In this document: piece after piece, positions 60,211 through 64,000 of the stretch
Position numbering within the stretch: position 1 is the first letter of the stretch
How the letters are laid out: every line of letters begins with the position of its first letter
Assembly: GCA_964617555.1 (NCBI GenBank)
Contig: CAZTYP010000015.1
Coordinates: 27,776-91,775 of the forward strand
Reading direction: 5' to 3'
Length of the DNA: 64,000 nucleotides
Source of the DNA: 1-14-2-50-31-20 sp964617555
GTDB lineage: Bacteria; Bacteroidota; Ignavibacteria; Ignavibacteriales; Melioribacteraceae
Position numbers and translations under genes: made by a program
Notes under the pieces: model-generated
Databases searched by the model: none
Told to the model about the DNA's origin: nothing
The model's input: only the letters and a program-made list of their open reading frames with translations

Positions 60211-62520
60211 ATGAAAAAAATATTAATAACTTTTTCGGTATTGTTATTAAGCATTACAATTTTAGCACAACAAAACAACAGCGTTGTTACTGAAATTGAT
60301 TACTTTAATGCTCTACGCTATACCGGAGCCAGAAATATTGCCAGAACAACCGACGGTTATGTTGTTGTGGCATATGAGCCGGGGGTTAATTATACTAATC
60401 AAGAAATATGGTATGCATACTTTAATTCCAGTTTCGGTACTTGGGATGTTTCACAATTGAGCCACTCCGCAACTAATGCAACCGGAGTTCCCGCTTTGGT
60501 AGCCGACGAAAGCGGGCATATTCATGCCTCGTGGAAAGAAAAAAGAAGTAACGACTCCGGTGAAAGAAGTTTAATGTATTCCAAACTTACTTTTAATGAT
60601 GAATTTACTTACACTTGGAGTACCCCTGTCAGAGCCGACACATTTACGTTTAACAATCCAGGAGTAAATACAATACAGCTTGACGATTCCGAAAATCCGT
60701 TTATTCTTTTTTCAATTTGGGATGGAGGAGATATTTATAATGCAAATATTTATGCAGCAAAAAATATTGGAGGTTCTTGGAGTACAGATAACCTTACAAT
60801 TGAATTCCCGACTCCGGGGGTTTTACCTTTAAATTACATGGATGTAAATCTTGCTTCAGGAAAAAACGGAGAAATGTTTGCCGCTTGGGAAGATAAACCT
60901 GTTGAAGTGGTTTCGCAATGGGAAGTCCTCTTTTCTCACTATATTCCTAACACAGGTTGGAGTAAACCCGAAATTGTTTCCCCGATTTTTGACGGGGTAG
61001 GTATTCAAAAGTATGTTGACGGATATACACCCACAACTAATGCAACCGCACTTTATAATATGGGACCGTCGGATTATGCTTTAGCAGGAAATACAACCGT
61101 AATTTACAACGAAACTTCCACCTCAAAATCCGTAATTTCTTCGTTCAATCCTTTTTATATGATGCCCGAAGAAACACAGCAACAGTATATTAAAGATGCC
61201 ATAAATTTCTTCGGAGTTACCTCTTCCGATTCGATTTTGTTGGTTGATGACGATAACGCATATAATAATGAAACCGTTGTTCAAAAAGCCATAGAATCTC
61301 TCGGTATCCCTTACAGAACTTTTGATTGTGGTAACAGTAGCGGAATGGCTACGGCAATTCCTTCTTTTGCCGATGATTTATCCGGTAAAAAACTGGTTAT
61401 TTGGTTTACGGGAGATGATTACAAAAATTTGGCTTTTTGGAATATTGCAGATTCCGATAACGAAGAATTGAAAAACTATTTGAACCAAGCCGGTGCTCAG
61501 CTTTTTGTTATGGGCAGAAGTTGGATGTATGACAGATACGGCAAAGCCCCCGATACGTTAAAAGCCGGCGACTTTGCTTACGATTATCTTGGAATTCAAT
61601 CATACAACGTCCAAGCATGGTCCGATGACGGAAGCCAAGGTGTAACACAACTTGATAGGGTTGTTGACGATAACTTCGGATTTTCATCAATTAAAAAGAT
61701 AGAGTGGAAAAATAACGGTACCCGTCAGGGTGTGCCTTCAATTGCTTCGGACCCTTCTGGCAAAGTACATATGGTATATCAAGATGACAGAGATAATTCC
61801 ATAAAATATTTGATTTACAACAACGGTAATTGGTCAACGCCTCTTCGTATTGATATGTCGGATGATACGGTTTCCGTTACTCGTCCTAATATTGCCGTTG
61901 ACCCGAATTACGGCGTATATGTTATTTGGCGACAAGAAACCAAGGAAGTTGATGTGGACGGTAAATCTAAAAAAATATATAATGTTTTTTACAGAACTTC
62001 TCCGGACGGCGGTTTAACCTGGAATAACCCTGTTCAATTGAGCAATACCGATTACATTAACGATAAATTTTATTCCACATACCGTGCAACCATTGGTTAT
62101 AAAGTACGTAAAGCTATTGAAGGAAGATTTACCGGCGGTGCGGATGTTGTTTGGGTACAAGCAAGCGATAAAGCAAAAACGGGGTATTACATTATGTACG
62201 GAAACATCCCTTATGTGGGAACAATTACCGATGTTAACGAGCAAAATGCTTTACCCGATAAATTCGAATTGACTCAAAATTATCCTAATCCGTTTAACCC
62301 GAGTACCACTTTCGCTTTTTCATTGCCGCAAAAGGAATTTGTTACTTTAACCGTATATAATTCCTTAGGAGAAAAAGTTGCCGATATTGTTGCCGAGGAG
62401 ATGGAAGCCGGTAATTATAAATTCAATTGGAATGCACAAAATTTAACTTCCGGTGTTTACTTTGCTCGTTTAACTGCCGGCGTTAATGTACAAACAAGAA
62501 AAATTATGCTTCTAAAATAA
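60211..62520 (+). CDS. Secreted protein with split beta-propeller, inserted alpha/beta domain and T9SS sorting domain
   Basis: A 769-residue exported protein (signal peptide MKKILITFSVLLLSITILAQ). Residues about 30-270 and 500-680 carry sialidase/BNR-like repeats (GVPALVADESGHIHASWKEK, GVPSIASDPSGKVHMVYQDD, RPNIAVDPNYGVYVIWRQE). Between them (about 343-490) is a different alpha/beta segment starting SILLVDDDNAYNNETVVQKA, with GKKLVIWFTGDD and AQLFVMGRSWMYD. The C terminus is a T9SS type A domain (ELTQNYPNPFNPSTTFAFSL). Probably a surface-bound or released carbohydrate- or protein-interacting protein; catalytic residues were not identified. Confidence 0.83.
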   Translation: MKKILITFSVLLLSITILAQQNNSVVTEIDYFNALRYTGARNIARTTDGYVVVAYEPGVNYTNQEIWYAYFNSSFGTWDVSQLSHSATNATGVPALVADESGHIHASWKEKRSNDSGERSLMYSKLTFNDEFTYTWSTPVRADTFTFNNPGVNTIQLDDSENPFILFSIWDGGDIYNANIYAAKNIGGSWSTDNLTIEFPTPGVLPLNYMDVNLASGKNGEMFAAWEDKPVEVVSQWEVLFSHYIPNTGWSKPEIVSPIFDGVGIQKYVDGYTPTTNATALYNMGPSDYALAGNTTVIYNETSTSKSVISSFNPFYMMPEETQQQYIKDAINFFGVTSSDSILLVDDDNAYNNETVVQKAIESLGIPYRTFDCGNSSGMATAIPSFADDLSGKKLVIWFTGDDYKNLAFWNIADSDNEELKNYLNQAGAQLFVMGRSWMYDRYGKAPDTLKAGDFAYDYLGIQSYNVQAWSDDGSQGVTQLDRVVDDNFGFSSIKKIEWKNNGTRQGVPSIASDPSGKVHMVYQDDRDNSIKYLIYNNGNWSTPLRIDMSDDTVSVTRPNIAVDPNYGVYVIWRQETKEVDVDGKSKKIYNVFYRTSPDGGLTWNNPVQLSNTDYINDKFYSTYRATIGYKVRKAIEGRFTGGADVVWVQASDKAKTGYYIMYGNIPYVGTITDVNEQNALPDKFELTQNYPNPFNPSTTFAFSLPQKEFVTLTVYNSLGEKVADIVAEEMEAGNYKFNWNAQNLTSGVYFARLTAGVNVQTRKIMLLK

Positions 62521-62635
62521 TTTAAACGGTGCTCTTTTATTATGCAGATAAACAGCATCTATTAAAAACAAATACTTTAATGCTTGTTACTTTTATTATG
62601 AGCATTAGGATTTAATAAAAAAGGAGGAAAGAAAA

Positions 62636-63949
62636 ATGAAAAAATTTTTATTTTTTATTTTAATTCTAACAGGAAGTGTTTTTGCACAAAACACTTATGT
62701 TATAAGTTTAGACGGCGGTGAATCTTTTTATGTAAAAGATGATGCTTTAAATCTTTTGGATGTATCGACCGCGTGGACATTTGAGGCTTGGATTAATGTT
62801 CATGACTATACATCCGGTAATTATGATTGTATTATGGATAGACGTACCGTTTTTTCATTTTACTTAATTGATGATGATGATAAAGATTACGCAGTCGCTT
62901 TTGTTGCCCGATCTAGTAACGACACCACACTTGCATATATGGATTGTGATGGCACATACTCTACAAGTGCGGATATGGAGTTTAATACGTGGTATCATGT
63001 TGCCGCCACTTATGACGGAACTACGGCAAAATTATATGTGAACGGAAATGAAATGGATAGTGATAAAGATTCTGCTTGGGCGTTGTCTTCAACAGGGTAT
63101 GCAGTTAATTTTGGCGGACGTTATTGGGGAAGTTATTCGCGTCAGATGGAAGATGCGGATATTGATGAGATACGAATCTCAGATATTGCAAGAACTCTTA
63201 AAGATATGCAAACTGCAACTACCGATGCGGAGTATTCTGCAGATCGGAATACGATTTTACTTATGCATTTGGATACTAAAGATGATTCTCCCACTTATGA
63301 AACGGGTGTGGGTTTCTCCGGAGAAGAAGGTGATAAAAATATTTCCAGTTATGATTACATAGCTCAAAGCGGTTTACCTCTTGACGGTACAACTCCGGTA
63401 CAACTTACATCTTTTTCCGCAAATGCGGTTAACGGCGGAATTCTTTTAACATGGGAAACCGCAACGGAAGTAAACAATTACGGATTTTCAATTGAACGCA
63501 GTGCAGATAAAAATAATTGGGAAGAGATAGGATTTGTGGAGGGACACGGAAATAGTAATTCTCCGAATACATATTCTTTTACCGATAATACTGCAAAAGG
63601 AAATGAAAGTTACAGATTGAAACAATTGGATTTTGACGGCAATTACGAATACTCGGATGTTGTTACTGCAAATGCCGCCGGTTTAAATAAAGTTGAGTTT
63701 AAACAGAATTATCCTAATCCGTTCAATCCTTCAACAACATTCTCTTTTGTAATACCGAGCAAGGTATATGTTACTTTGGCAATTTATAATTCACTCGGAC
63801 AGCAAGTTGCAACTGTTGTAAGTGAAAATTTGAAAGCCGGTAATTACCAATATAATTGGAATGCACAAAATTTATCTTCCGGTGTTTACTTTGCAAAGCT
63901 AACGGCCGGTACAACTACACAAATACAAAAAATAATGTTAATGAAATAG
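62636..63949 (+). CDS. Secreted LamG-domain protein with T9SS sorting domain
   Basis: A 437-residue exported protein (signal peptide MKKFLFFILILTGSVFAQ). Residues about 22-195 form a LamG/concanavalin-like domain (AWTFEAWINVHDYTSGNYDC, EFNTWYHVAATYDGTTAKLY, VNGNEMDSDK, DADIDEIRISDIAR). A fibronectin-like module follows (about 255-350; GGILLTWETATEVNNYGFSI, SYRLKQLDFDGNYEYSDVV), then a T9SS type A domain (EFKQNYPNPFNPSTTFSFVI). The ATG follows AAGGAGGAAAG. The role is probably adhesion or glycan binding. It is separated from the preceding gene by 115 bases and followed by a terminator. Confidence 0.87.
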   Translation: MKKFLFFILILTGSVFAQNTYVISLDGGESFYVKDDALNLLDVSTAWTFEAWINVHDYTSGNYDCIMDRRTVFSFYLIDDDDKDYAVAFVARSSNDTTLAYMDCDGTYSTSADMEFNTWYHVAATYDGTTAKLYVNGNEMDSDKDSAWALSSTGYAVNFGGRYWGSYSRQMEDADIDEIRISDIARTLKDMQTATTDAEYSADRNTILLMHLDTKDDSPTYETGVGFSGEEGDKNISSYDYIAQSGLPLDGTTPVQLTSFSANAVNGGILLTWETATEVNNYGFSIERSADKNNWEEIGFVEGHGNSNSPNTYSFTDNTAKGNESYRLKQLDFDGNYEYSDVVTANAAGLNKVEFKQNYPNPFNPSTTFSFVIPSKVYVTLAIYNSLGQQVATVVSENLKAGNYQYNWNAQNLSSGVYFAKLTAGTTTQIQKIMLMK

Positions 63950-63964
63950 ATTGTTAAAAAAATT

Positions 63965-63996
63965 GCTCCGGAAATAATTTCCGGGGCGGCTTTTTT
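63965..63996 (+). terminator. Terminator of the T9SS cargo block
   Basis: GCTCCGGAAA, loop TAA, TTTCCGGGGC makes a ten-pair stem (one G-T pair) immediately followed by GGC and six T residues. It lies 15 bases after the stop codon of the LamG gene and is a typical rho-independent terminator. Confidence 0.92.
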
Positions 63997-64000
63997 ATCT

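Overview
The window is AT-rich bacterial chromosome (about one third G+C by eye) from the Bacteroidota/Chlorobiota side of the FCB group, most likely an Ignavibacteria-like lineage. The evidence is three secreted proteins ending in type IX secretion (T9SS) sorting domains with the NYPNPFNP motif, a PorV/PorQ-family outer-membrane protein, a short primary sigma factor without region 1.1, and many TonB/beta-barrel envelope proteins. This is an inference from protein style; no rRNA is present. I saw no tRNA, rRNA, CRISPR array, integrase or intact insertion sequence.

Layout. 1-4665: end of the ribosomal-protein superoperon (secY 3' end, map, infA, rpmJ, rpsM, rpsK, rpsD, rpoA, rplQ) closed by a clear terminator. 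4720-10515: engB, a GAF sensor with a degenerate GGDEF domain, deoB, the primary sigma factor, an NlpC/P60 lipoprotein and an orphan. 10537-20467: a ten-gene minus-strand envelope cluster. It opens with a TetR regulator behind a palindromic operator, continues with an RND/MMPL lipid exporter, a LolA-like protein, an outer-membrane phospholipase A-like protein, a DUF1302-like barrel and a DUF2147 protein, and then a redox-looking set (small Cys protein, NapH-like membrane ferredoxin, acidic-loop outer-membrane protein, DUF302 protein). 20520-21235: a DUF2202 lipoprotein with its own terminator.

21577-29031: a compact housekeeping operon (yicC, gmk, rpoZ, family-4 uracil-DNA glycosylase, dnaB), convergent nfo, then anmK and a glycerate 2-kinase. 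29158-41503: a surface/exopolysaccharide locus (rfbB, Wza-like export protein, Wzz-like chain-length protein, Wzy-like polymerase, Wzx flippase, three glycosyltransferases, a parallel beta-helix protein). 41805-44665: ogt, a four-helix-bundle (23S intervening-sequence) gene flanked by inverted GTCATT motifs, yjbQ and sthA.

44803-51985: a three-gene TonB receptor / giant secreted protein / PorV-like operon with a strong promoter-like sequence. 51992-58179: a translationally coupled run of OPT transporter, small membrane protein, HTH regulator, M20 peptidase and a lipoprotein that joins an N-formylglutamate-amidohydrolase-like region to an FGE-like domain. It reads as a peptide or amino-acid scavenging module. 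58190-63996: three T9SS cargo proteins (a C10 cysteine protease, a beta-propeller protein with an inserted alpha/beta domain, a LamG protein) and a terminator.

The best candidates for an undescribed system are the TetR-controlled lipid/redox envelope cluster (10.5-20.5 kb), in particular the pairing of an OMPLA-like enzyme with an MMPL/LolA-like/DUF1302-like pathway and the repeated acidic DEF-type segments in two adjacent exported proteins, and the OPT-HTH-M20-lipoprotein module at 52-58 kb.
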